The notes under the pieces: model-generated
Databases searched by the model: none
Told to the model about the DNA's origin: nothing
Seen by the model: only the letters and a program-made list of their open reading frames with translations
Assembly: GCA_024138025.1 (NCBI GenBank)
Contig: JAMXBD010003387.1
Coordinates: forward strand, 1-64,000
Reading direction: 5' to 3'
DNA length: 64,000 nucleotides
Source of the DNA: Combretum micranthum
Taxonomy: Eukaryota; Streptophyta; Magnoliopsida; Myrtales; Combretaceae
Translations under genes and position numbers: made by a program
Shown here: piece after piece, positions 34,042 through 44,460 of the stretch
Layout: the number at the start of each line of letters is the position of its first letter
Position numbering within the stretch: the stretch's first letter is position 1

Positions 34042-35042
34042 CTTTTCTTATGCAGGCTCTTCATCGCTGACATCCTCAAGTGGTGGCATATCATTATTAG
34101 AACTCTCACTCTCAATGTCACCATTACCCTCTTATTTGGACATTCAGAAGCGATATGCCCAAGCCCTTGACATTTAAAACATTTTACATCATATGTTATA
34201 GAAGAGGATTTATCGGTCTTACCTTTATCAAGAGGATCATACTTCTTGATCTTCACTTCATCCTTTGATTTTGAAGCTGATTTATGCTCCTTCCAGTTTG
34301 ATTTCCATGATGATCCAAATGATGAACCATACTTGGATTTTCCCCTGGATTTCCATTGCTTCTCCACTTTGATGGCTTTTTGAAGTAATTCTTCCATCTC
34401 TACATAGGTGTGCAAGTCAACAATGTCAGCAATATCTGGATTCAAACAACCAATAAACCTAGCCATCGTTACTTCACAATCTTCTTCGACATTAGCCTGT
34501 GTCATCCCCTTTTCCATCTCTTGATAATATTCCTCAACACTCATTGAGCCTTAAGTCAAACCCTATAGTTTCCTGCACAAATCTCTGTAATAATGATTAG
34601 GAATGAATCTCTTTCGCAACACAATTTTCATCTCCTCCCACGAGCTAATTGGCCTCTCTCCATATCTCATTCTATTCAAAATAAATTGATCCCACCAAAT
34701 ACTAGAGTAATAAGTGAATTCCATAGACGTCGATTTCACCTTCTTTTCCTCATAATAATTATGGTGGTGAAACATATGCTCAACTTTCCTCTCCCATTCA
34801 AGATATAATCTGGGGTCATTTTTACCCTAAAATGGAGGAATTTTCATTTTAATGCTTTCGAGATTATTATCCCGCTGATGGTTCCTTCTTCTTCTTCCTA
34901 AGAAATTGCCCCTATCAAGATCAGAATCCTCTTCATCTCATTCAACAAACAATCTCTTTCTAGCATATTTCTGTTTGCTAAATGATTCTATACTATCCAA
35001 CCTCATACTCATTGCATTAAACTGATCCTGGACAGACTTCAT
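34038..35042 (-). pseudogene. E2 gag polyprotein (interrupted)
   Basis: From an ATG at 35042 the frame covers an N-terminal region, the retrotransposon-gag domain (34775-34200, with WWDQ and [10 protein letters not shown] motifs) and a CCHC knuckle [14 protein letters not shown] near 34160. Stops interrupt the same frame near 34939, 34830, 34573 and 34553. The rest is well preserved. The capsid-like product would assemble particles if intact. As it stands the gene is broken. Confidence 0.85.
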
Positions 35043-35284
35043 AAACGATCTCAACTCTCCACCAGAAACAGAAACCTCTTATCCACTCAATTTTTTTTTT
35101 AAATTATAACAAATCAACCGACCAACAATAATAATAATCAATTCTCCAAAACCCCAATAATCAAATTCCACAAACCCTAATTCTTCAACAATTGACCACA
35201 ACAACCAGAAAATATTCAAATGGAAAAAAAGACAATTTAGAGATCTTACCAACAAATCGCGTCGAACAATCAACACAATCTATT

Positions 35285-35296
35285 GCTCTGATACCA
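35285..35296 (-). other. E2 primer-binding site (initiator tRNA-Met type)
   Basis: The minus strand reads TGGTATCAGAGC two bases after the 5' LTR. This is the standard complement to the 3' end of plant initiator methionine tRNA. Confidence 0.88.
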
Positions 35297-35298
35297 AC

Positions 35299-35986
35299 TG
35301 ATATGAATCTAACCATGCTTTGATTCACTCCACGTTCGATACGAGTAGATCTGGATAAATTTGATACTATAATCCCCAACCAACGCTATGAACCCTAGGA
35401 ATATCGATCCCAAGACCCAACAAACAATCTGAAAACCTTGACCCATCGCTTAAAATAAAGCATGAACCTTGGTAAAAATTAGAAAGATGCCACAATCAAA
35501 TGATGATGAATTTGATTGATAAGTCTGAATAACAAGAATGCCACAGATTATCAATCTGATAAGTTCAACAAGTTCTCACAAGAACTCACAAGAGAAAACT
35601 CTCAAAATAAAAACTAATATCCAAGTCTATTTGAGACATAGCAAATATGACTACTTATAAAAACCAAGGAAACTCAAAAGCCCTAAGAAATGACCTAGGA
35701 AACTCAAAAGACCTAAGAAACAAAAGGTCATCACGACATAAAAGATAAGTTAGTAGCCTAAATAACAAAGTTGGCAGCCATTAATTAAATAAATATACGA
35801 AATAAATGACATTGTTGAAGTTGCTCCTAGGTCGTCATAAAGGCCGACAGCCTACTCTTTAAAGCCGACGGTGTTGGCTTATAGGCTGGTGGCTTATAGT
35901 CCAGCTTTGATCCAATTCGCCCATAACGCTTCTGTTTTGCTCCTGTTCGTCCTAATTAACTCTTGTTCCTTCTTATTTTCACATCA
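35299..35986 (-). repeat. E2 5' LTR
   Basis: 688 bp, TG...CA ends in plus orientation, partner of 32619-33305. The outer 19 bp were later copied into the adjoining tandem duplication. Confidence 0.88.
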
Positions 35987-36139
35987 ATATATTTCAATGT
36001 GGCGCGTGCGTGTGTATATATATCTCCTTTAAATTGTTGTTCAAAATAAAAAGCCTTCTTATTTTCACATCAAGATATTTCAATGTGGCGCTCGCGTGTG
36101 TATATATATCTCCTTTAAATTGTTGTTCAAAATAAAAAG
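35968..36139. repeat. 86-bp tandem duplication across the E2 LTR end
   Basis: Positions 35968-36053 and 36054-36139 are two nearly identical copies (about three differences). Each begins with the last 19 bp of the LTR (CCTTCTTATTTTCACATCA) and continues through GTGTATATATATCTCC to AAAATAAAAAGC. The duplication occurred after insertion. Confidence 0.92.
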
Positions 36140-37677
36140 CATTTGTAATGAGAACACATTTGAAAGCAAAATTTACTCTTCCTTAGACATTAAATTGATT
36201 AATCCAATAAGGCCTAAAAACTTAATTGGTATAGGTAATGTTGAGTCATAAGTTAAGCTATTACAATTTAGTTTAATTACAGTCTAAATAAAATTGTGGA
36301 AAGTGCTATACTTTAGTTTTACTCTATAAATAAAATTATGTACCATGAATAAATTGAATCGAATCGAATCGAGTGAACGCGATTGAATTTCTAGAATGAC
36401 TTGTTTTTATGTTCAATCAGTTTGATTCATGGTGTTAACAACAAAATATGAGCTATAACCAACATAGCCTACCACTATCATGCCTAGGCCTCGCGACCTC
36501 TTCGACCACCGGCCCCACTTGCTCAAGAAAGGCTTACACTGAAGAAGGTCTAAGCTCAACCTAGTGCGAGAGCCCCCATTGTCACTCATACCGACCTAGA
36601 AGTGATCCACATAAGGCTTTCCGTGAGCTCAGGGGATACTTGCTCCACGAGCTCAAGATCAAGGGCAAACTCCTTACACTAGTAACAAGCCCTCACAAGG
36701 TCAATTTGCCAGGAGTAGCGATGGCCAACTCGCTTAGACTCCCAAACAATGAAGTATCCAGGTCCCATCTCAGGACTGGAGGGGACATAACCAGCCCGGC
36801 TAGACTCTCTGCTGTAATTGCTCCTCATCTTAGGTACTCCTGATACTTCGGTAACCAGGTCAGCTACCAAGCAGAGATTTGCCTTGACGGATTCGGCGGG
36901 CTTATCCTGGTATGACTGTAAACATAATAAATACATATTTTCCTTAATGGGAAAAGGAGGAAGGAATTCCATAAGTTTCTTCATATGTCTTACTATTCCT
37001 TAAAAGATGAAGAACCCACTAACTAATTCAAGCATCGGAGTGATCGTATGAGATAACCCCTTAGTGCACTTCTGATCGCTTTTTCTGTTTTTACAAGAGC
37101 TGAACTCTAGCAATAACATTAACTCATGCAACACATGGTTATATTCATAATGTGAAGAAATTATAAAAATAAAACTGTGAAAATATATTCAAACGAGTTA
37201 AAACTAAAATATATAAAAAAATAAATAACTTTTATCCCGTTGGATTTAATTCATGCTTTTCCCTTTTTGGTATTCACTGTCACCATGGAAATGGAATAAA
37301 ATCAAATTCCCCTGTACTTTCGGATCCTAATATTGAATAAAATCAAATTCCCTTTGTACTTTGGGGTCCCAATAAAATGGATTGACTACTAGATTCATGC
37401 AAGCTCCTCACACAAAACAATTTATCATTATTCATTGATCAGACCGGTAATTCACATTAAAAAGAAACATATACCATTTCTAATACAATAATCCCACATA
37501 GATCTAAATTTAATGTATCATCTAGTTGGGAATTGGGGAACAATGTACCCAATTTGCCTTTAAACTCTAATAAATGAATATAGGTTAAAGGTATAATTAT
37601 CATAATAAAGGTACATATACCTAAAGTAACTTTAAAGTTCTAACAATAGAATAGTATAGTTTATGAACGGAATAATG
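36140..37677. other. Intergenic with GC-richer island at about 36470-37070
   Basis: The island has GAGCTCAAG-type words and open frames on both strands (36640-36843 plus, 36679-36984 minus) with no recognised domain. It could be a piece of an unrecognised LTR. The flanks are AT-rich and without genes. Confidence 0.35.
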
Positions 37678-38057
37678 GTAGGACAAGTATATGTATTTTT
37701 AATTTTTTGTAATTTAGTGTATAATATTTAAATTTTAACAAATTAGTATTCATACTTTCAAATTATGTGTAATTCGATGCCTTTGTTAAATAATATTTGA
37801 CCGTTGTTCATTTTGATAATAAGATAATGTCAAACCGAATGCCTATACTTCCAATTTTTATATATTTTCAGCATTTTAGTTATGCTTATTTAGATTTTAA
37901 TAAATTTTGGCTAAGTGTCTATTGTTAACTTATCATCAAAATAAATATTCATCAAATATTATTTAACAAATATACTAAATTACACATACTAAATAATAAT
38001 TTACCAAAATTTAAATATAAGATACTAAATTATCAAAATATATATATATACTTAACC
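37678..38057. mobile_element. Fold-back element with long inverted arms
   Basis: The left arm (37678-37830) and right arm (about 37925-38057) mirror each other over more than 100 bp, sharing TTGTTAAATAATATTTGA and TAATTTAGT.T words. The ends GGACAAGTATATG and, reversed, GGTTAAGTATATA match. No open frame and no clear target duplication. Confidence 0.6.
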
Positions 38058-40501
38058 TTTCTTTATCCTCATAATGAATTTATTATTAAAATTTTATTCA
38101 TCCAATTGATTTATAGTCAATCTTATCTTAACCAAACGACTAAAATAACAGACGGAACTGTACTATGGATGATAAGACTGGAAAAATCCCAAAATTTGAA
38201 GGATGGAGATGGAATGGGAAGCAAACTAGGACAATAAAATGGGTGGACCAACTTAACATAATGTTTCAGCTACCAACTGGACCGTTCTGCCTGTTAACTA
38301 GAAAACATGACATCTGACAACGTTGAGTTGGCAATTAGCAATTTTCCTATCGGATCGGCAATTTGCCACTGGACTTGGTCACAACCACGACCATTGCTCC
38401 CCAACTTCGATGCCATTAAAGTCAATAGATTTTAATTTTATCTTTCTAGATCTGAACCAGTACATGTACATAAATGCAAGCATGTCCATTTATGTGCTTT
38501 ATTGAAATCAATATACACACACATGGCATATATATATATATATATATATGAAGTTATAATTAAAAATTAATAGTAATAAATTCCCAACGCCGCGGTGTGG
38601 GTGCCATAGGGGAGGTAGGTTTCCTTCATTATGGAAACTCTTCTTTGTTTTTTCGGGTAAGCAATTATGGAAACTTTTATGTGCTTATAATTGTAAATTT
38701 ATATGAAAAGGACTAATATTCAGGATAAATTTAAATAAGATATTAGTATTTTAAGTTATAAAAGATAACGATTAGTTTTATATAAATTCATGCAAATAAG
38801 AGAATATTGTTTTAAGTAGTTAAAAATATATATAAATCTCTCCACTTTAATCATCTATCAACCACTTAAAATATTAATTTACTTTTTCATATTCTGATAA
38901 TTTATCTATTCTTCTAAAATTTATAAGGTTTTCTCCTTTTATGGTTTCATCACTAGAATATTAAACTTATGCGAAAATTTCATGTTTTCATTATTAATTT
39001 TGATGGGATCAGTTGCGTCACTATTTAATGTCTTACATAATTTTTAGTCAAATAAATAAAATAGTTAATATTTTAAATATTATATTTATTTTAATAATTA
39101 AATGATGGGCTGAATAGTTTCACATATAAGATGGTAAAGGCTCCTAAACTTATCATCGAGTCAATAATGATAAAAATCAATATAAAAGGTATTTTATTGA
39201 TTCGGTCAAATATGAAAATATCATAAAAAAAAAAATACAAATCTAATACGAGACAAATTCATCAATACCATCTTGTATCTCACGAAAGCTCGTTATCCAA
39301 ATGTTAAGACAAAGTGAAACCAACATGGAGGCGAGGAGAGGACACTGTTTAGTTTTGAACAAATCCATGGTCGGAATCCAACCCCCAATCGCAATTTTGG
39401 AAGTCCAAACAAAAGGCGCCAGTGGGGGTGTGTCCGTCGTCAGGGACATTACTATACCTTAGAATGAGTGGGGACCCCGACGAGGCCCTCCATAATCTCA
39501 GGAAACGGACGGGTACCCATGATTCTGATCATCTGGCCATAAGTCATTCATATCCGCACCTAATCCCAGCTCTCCTCGACCTTTCACTACACGACAAATA
39601 CCTCAAAAAAAACAATACAACAGTAGTCCGTACGAATATTATCCTACGGACAGCTATAAAAGTAATGCGCTGTGCGAATGCCAAGTGTACTAATCACGTG
39701 ATCTGATCTACTGCACGCAAAGAAAACACACCACGTGGTTGGTGTCAAGTTTATCCTCTTCTCTACCTCCGCTGTTGTGCTCATCAAGTTATGTATAATA
39801 TATTTTCTTAATGTGAATTATATAAATTACAAGAGATGGAGATGTGCGGCCCTAATGCCCTATCCATACAAAAATAATAAATAAACTAATTAATTAAATA
39901 ATTAAAGATTAGAAAATTCTAATGCTTTTTGGATAGTATACGTCTCTATGAGCATCGTGTCAAATCAGTATTTTAATAAATTTTTTTTAATAATCTCATA
40001 ATTTTATCATTAAAATCCTTCTTACAAGGTTTTTTTTTTAATAACTTTTTATAATTTTATAAATCTATATAATAATAATAATAATTATACACAACATATT
40101 TAAAAAAAAAAACTCCATTAGCTATAGGAGCAGTCCTCGATAGAGGATCGTAAATTTTCTTAAGCATCAACCCAACGCTAAAGGACCCATATTCGATCCT
40201 TCATCCTAGGAAAAGCTACCAAGCACCGAGGGTTGGGAATTCACTAACAGCTAAATCTTTTCAACTATCATTTAATTATTAAAATAATTAATTTTATACG
40301 TATTTTAATGATTTGGTTATAATTTTATGAAACTTTAAATCATTTACCGACTTACATAATAGATCCTATTAAGAAAAAATTAGTTGCTCCAGGTTTTCTT
40401 TTTTTGAAAAATTATACTTGGAAAATGATATTTTAAAAAGAATTTTTTTTTTTTTTTGCAATTTAAAGAGGTTCACATAGTCCATTCATGTTCGACTTTA
40501 A
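38058..40501. other. Intergenic, no gene recognised
   Basis: A (TA)n tract lies at about 38528-38550. The interval 39240-39730 is less AT-rich, with open frames on both strands (39243-39449, 39422-39706) but no recognised domain. ACGTG words lie near 39697 and 39733. Otherwise AT-rich. Confidence 0.4.
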
Positions 40502-40693
40502 GGGTTTGTTTGGATTGTCTTAATTTTATCTATATCTTATCTATATTTGATTTACATTTGTATCTAATTCGTTTGATCTGTTTATGAGTAAAATTATTTT
40601 TTTATCTATATCTATTTTTTTAATAAACATCTATTTAAAAATAATAAAAATAAAATATCAAAACAACTAAATACATATGAAACAAACAAAGCC
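40502..40693. mobile_element. Tourist-like MITE, copy 2 of a local family
   Basis: Begins GGGTTTGTTTGG and ends CAAACAAAGCC, with TAA directly on both sides (40499-40501 and 40694-40696). 192 bp. The interior shares ATTGTCTTA, CTTATCTATATTTGAT and TTTATGAGTAAAAT with the copies at 22785 and 54736. Ends, size and TWA duplication fit Tourist (PIF/Harbinger). Confidence 0.75.
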
Positions 40694-40696
40694 TAA

Positions 40697-41587
40697 ATGG
40701 ATCGACCGGCTATTAATCTCCAATGTAATATATACTTACTTTAGTTTCAATTTGAGGCGAACTTTAGTTTAAGTTGAACTTGTAGGTTATTTTATTTTTT
40801 TTATTGTACTATCTCTATTAAAGAAGTTGATATTTCCTGCCTTGCACCGAATCAAAGCCAATAGATTAGTAAATTACTAGTATTAACCTTGATGTTTACT
40901 CTTCATTGTCACGCCACTGTTAAGAAATTGAAGATACGTCTTTTGGGGTCAAGGTGGGTGGGGGAACATTTGGATATGGCTGGCTTTCGCTCTCAAGATC
41001 TTCATGATTCTCCCTTGCCTTTCTCTTTCTTTTTATCTATTTATTTTATTTTATTCTTCTTTTATGAATATAATAGTCTCGGCAAACCTTTCGAGATTAT
41101 CCATATTGTACTTCTTTTTGCTTAGAATGCACTATTTGTCGGCCTTTAAGTTGGCTTTTATCTTTGTCTTTAATTTATTTTTACAGATTTTTGTTCTTTT
41201 ACTTCAAGTAAATGGACTGAGAATATCTGAGATTATGACCAAGTAGGAAATTTTGTATGAAGTTTAAAAGTAAGGTACATCTTGGTTTTTGGATTACATC
41301 CGTTTTCCAATCAAACAAGAGGGAAAATACTAAATACCGTGTAATTTAGGGATTTTAGTAAGAGCAACAACACCATAGACATGAGTTATTTGAGTGGGCT
41401 GCAAGAATTTCAACTTAATTTATATGCATTTGTGGGTTTGATGTATATGGATATGTGGATATATATACAATTATTTAAAAGATTGTTGTATATTTATTAT
41501 AAATAAATTAAACTATTTAGCTTTCATGTTGATGATCAATTAATAATAGTACGACACTGTATCTTATATCAGTGTGAGGTTATAATA

Positions 41588-41620
<33 letters not shown>

Positions 41621-41977
41621 ATGGGGTTTTGTTTTCTTATATTAGTGTAGAGTTATAACATACACATATACCCTATGGTGACTACTAAAATACATGAGCT
41701 TTTTTAGTAGTTTTGCCCAAAAGTTTCACGCTAGGACTATAATCACTAACTACATGTGCACTACATAAATATATTCGTAAGAGCCTCTAAATTTATTTTA
41801 TCATTCCCTTTCACTCTCTCATTTTATAGAGTTCTTCCATCACTCATAAAAAGGAGTATATGCAAAGCAACTAGAAGATCATGCTCCCGCTTTATTCTAT
41901 GTCATAATTTCACACATGTTGATCTTGTTGTTTTCATATTAGAGATTTAGTTTTGATTAAAATCAACTCAAAACAAG
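40697..41977. other. Intergenic; the last part may be a copia 5' LTR
   Basis: The stretch directly before the primer-binding site at 41978 (from about 41380) should be the 5' LTR of the copia relic, but no second copy was found to prove its limits. It contains a long (TA)n tract at about 41583-41620, bracketed by two similar words (TTATATCAGTGTGAGGTTATAA and a variant), and a short open frame at 41756-41950 without meaning. The open frame 40889-41125 is not recognised. Confidence 0.4.
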
Positions 41978-42532
41978 TGGTATCAGAACGTTCATGTGTG
42001 ATATTAGAGTCTCAATTTATATAATATATAATTTTTTCCAATTTTAAGAGTTAGGTTTTAAAAGTAAATATAAAAGGATTTAATTTATATATTGAAATTT
42101 ATCAAGTTGTTATCTTTGTGATTTAAATACTTATTGAATACATATATTCAATGTCCGTGGTAAATAAAAGAAAAAAAAAACAATCCACATGCGACGACGC
42201 TGGTGTCAAGTTTTAAGTTTTCCGATGGATTGAATAATACATGTGACCTGAATTTTTTTTTTTAAATTGTGTTTATTCAATGATTTCTCATTACGGTCAC
42301 GGTGGTAATTTGTAAAACATGATCGCTCTTTCCTTAATTATTAATTAGCCTGAAACTATGTCCGACGTTGATCTGAGATGGACTATCCTGTTAATTGAGG
42401 CATGAATTTAAAATTGCTTTTGCGGTTTAAGTTTCACCGTGACAAAAGGAGCTGCCGTTGTGAGTTTTTATATTACCTTGTTTTCATTAACGTAAATTTC
42501 TCTCAGTTTAAACTTGCAATGATCCAATACGA

Positions 42533-43130
42533 AGGGTGTTCACGATTTAGTCAACCAGTTTGTGATTTTATATTTTGAATAAGCCGTAATGATCAATTTT
42601 TTTATATTCAAATTCTTAGTCGGATTATTATAAAAAGTTAACCGGGTTAACAATTAACCATTTTTTTAATTAACTCTTTTGGTTTTTAGTTTTAACCATT
42701 TAATATAATGTTTTCAACAAACTAAATTGATAGTTTCAACAAACTTTATATTTTAGTATTTATCATAGAGTTTTTCTTTAAATTATTATATATATATATA
42801 TATATATATTATAAGAGCTAAAGAAAGGGAAAATAAAATTAAGAAAAAAAGAAAAAAAAAACTTTTGGATGTATCATCATCAACAAAATCAATTACCACA
42901 TTAATTTTCATCAAACATAGGAGAGAATATAGAACTTTAATCAAAATCTAAGAAAATTAACATATATAAATATATATAATATATAAATATTGAAATGGTT
43001 AATCATTAACCGTCAGCTTTTTTTAGTTACAAATAAAAAAAAATCGTAATTCTAAATCGAAACCAACAAACTAGTTAACCATATTTTTTTATTTGGTTTT
43101 TTCAGTTGCATTGGTTTTTGTGGACATCTC
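42533..43130. mobile_element. Possible hAT-like non-autonomous insertion
   Basis: The left end AGGGTGTTCAC and the reversed right end AGAGATGTCCAC resemble each other. The interior has AACC/GGTT-type words common to such elements (TTAACCGGTTAAC, TTGGTTTTTTCAGT). No 8-bp duplication was found. It contains a (TA)n tract near 42788-42810. Confidence 0.35.
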
Positions 43131-44079
43131 TAGTTACAGTAAAGTTTTGCAATGTCTGAATTGCTTTCAAGTTTTCAATTGTGAAGTTTGGTGATTGATC
43201 TAGTAATTGCTTTATTTTTCTTGTGGTTATACGAATAATTTAGATAATCCAATTAATTGTTTATGTAGTTTCCTATATGGTTTAAAGATATGCATCCAAT
43301 CAAATAAACATTGCTTATAATGTTGTTATTGCTTTTAAAGAATACATATAAACTTATAATGACATAGGGTTGCTTTTGTGAATGTGTTTTGATGATTTCA
43401 AATTGATTGAAGTGGATATTTCCATAGATACTATTAGGGTGAAATTATCAAAGAGTGAAAAGTCTATAGAGCATGTCTGGTAGTATATCCAATAGGTTAA
43501 AATGGTATCTCACCAAAACTAGCTCTCCTATGGAAACCATTAAGTGGAAATTACTAAAATGTTATGATTGCGGGTGGTAATCGGCCTAAAGGTTGCTACC
43601 ATCATGTTGAGGCTTGTAATTATATGTGGTGATGAGCTTTAGCAACTGTTGAAAGTTCATTGTAAGTGTTAGTTGGCCTGAAGGAAGGCTAATACTTAAC
43701 TATAACTTATCACTTAAGCTTGATCGCTATGACAAGAAAATCATTGTAAACTGAAGCTTTGTCTACAGACTAGACTCAATGTTATACTGGTTTTCTTGTG
43801 ATGGGCAGTCATTATAAGTTTTAGCCCTTTTTTTCCATTTGTTTTCATGTTCATGAGCATATGATTGATTATATGTCTATTTTATTTAAGCATTTTCATG
43901 TACCCCTGCCTTATACTCTTCCAACAACATCTTGAAACTCAATGGTTCCAACTTTTAGCTTTAGAAACAAAAGCTCGTGATTCATTTGGGTTGTATTAAT
44001 TTGGACTTAGCACTTAGGGAGTGATGTTCTGCTAAGCTTACAGAGGAGAGTATTCCCTAACAATGGAAGTAAATGGCTC

Positions 44080-44460
44080 GGTAGGAATGTTTGAATCACC
44101 TTAGTTTGATGATCATGAAAAGTGCATTACTAGAAACTTCCCATGGGATCATGACAAAAGAGTCAAGTGTAGTGAAGTTCCTTGAGTAGTTAGGTAGCGC
44201 TTTGTAAAAAGCGATAAAGCAGAAATCATTACACTTTTGTGTATATTTGTCTCCATGAAGTATAATGGCTTAGGAAATATAAGGGAATACGTTCTTGAGA
44301 TGTCTCATATAATATCAAAGCTGAAGGTAGTAAATTTGGAGCTTCCTAATAAAGTAGTAGTGTATTTTACTTTGATGTCCTTGCATTCTCATTTTGGTCA
44401 TTTTTAAGCGCGCTATAACTGTTAGAAGGAAAAGTGGATAGTTAATGAGCTAATCTCTCA
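44080..44460 (+). pseudogene. Copia gag (UBN2-type) fragment
   Basis: Between stops, the frame covering 44197-44406 reads a segment typical of plant copia gag: RFVKSDKAEI, then FVSMKYNGLGNIREYVLEMS, then LPNKVVVYF. It continues after a stop to KEKWIVNELISH. Several stops interrupt it upstream and downstream. The zinc knuckle is not found. Confidence 0.7.

Larger units (their letters stand above)
32619..35986 (-). mobile_element. E2: gag-protease-only Ty3/gypsy LTR element
   Basis: Two LTRs of about 687 bp flank a 2.0-kb interior read on the minus strand. The minus-strand order is 5' LTR (35986-35299), PBS (35296-35285), gag (35042-34038), protease region (34041-33572), PPT (33319-33306) and 3' LTR (33305-32619). 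RT, RNase H and integrase are absent. The LTRs are very similar, with scattered mismatches, so the insertion is much younger than E1 or E3. It could only have moved with pol supplied in trans. AGATG precedes the left LTR. AGATA follows a duplicated copy of the right LTR end (at 36073), a possible target duplication. Confidence 0.85.
41978..44460 (+). mobile_element. Ty1/copia retrotransposon relic
   Basis: TGGTATCAGAAC at 41978-41989 is a near-perfect initiator tRNA-Met primer-binding site, and a copia-type gag fragment lies downstream at 44080-44460. The gap is unusually long because another repeat (42533-43130) is inserted. No protease, integrase, RT or 3' LTR was recognised to the right. 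Confidence 0.6.

Noticed and set aside
33944..34177. Plus-strand open frames opposite E2 gag-protease
   Set aside because: Shadows of the minus-strand coding sequence; no independent support.
36679..36984. Open frame of 101 codons on the minus strand
   Set aside because: No domain, overlapping frame on the other strand, no splice or start context; kept only as part of an unassigned island.
40120..40260. Possible tRNA-derived SINE on the minus strand (GATCGAATATGGG near a T-run)
   Set aside because: The box-B-like word is poor, no convincing box A at proper spacing, and no target duplication.
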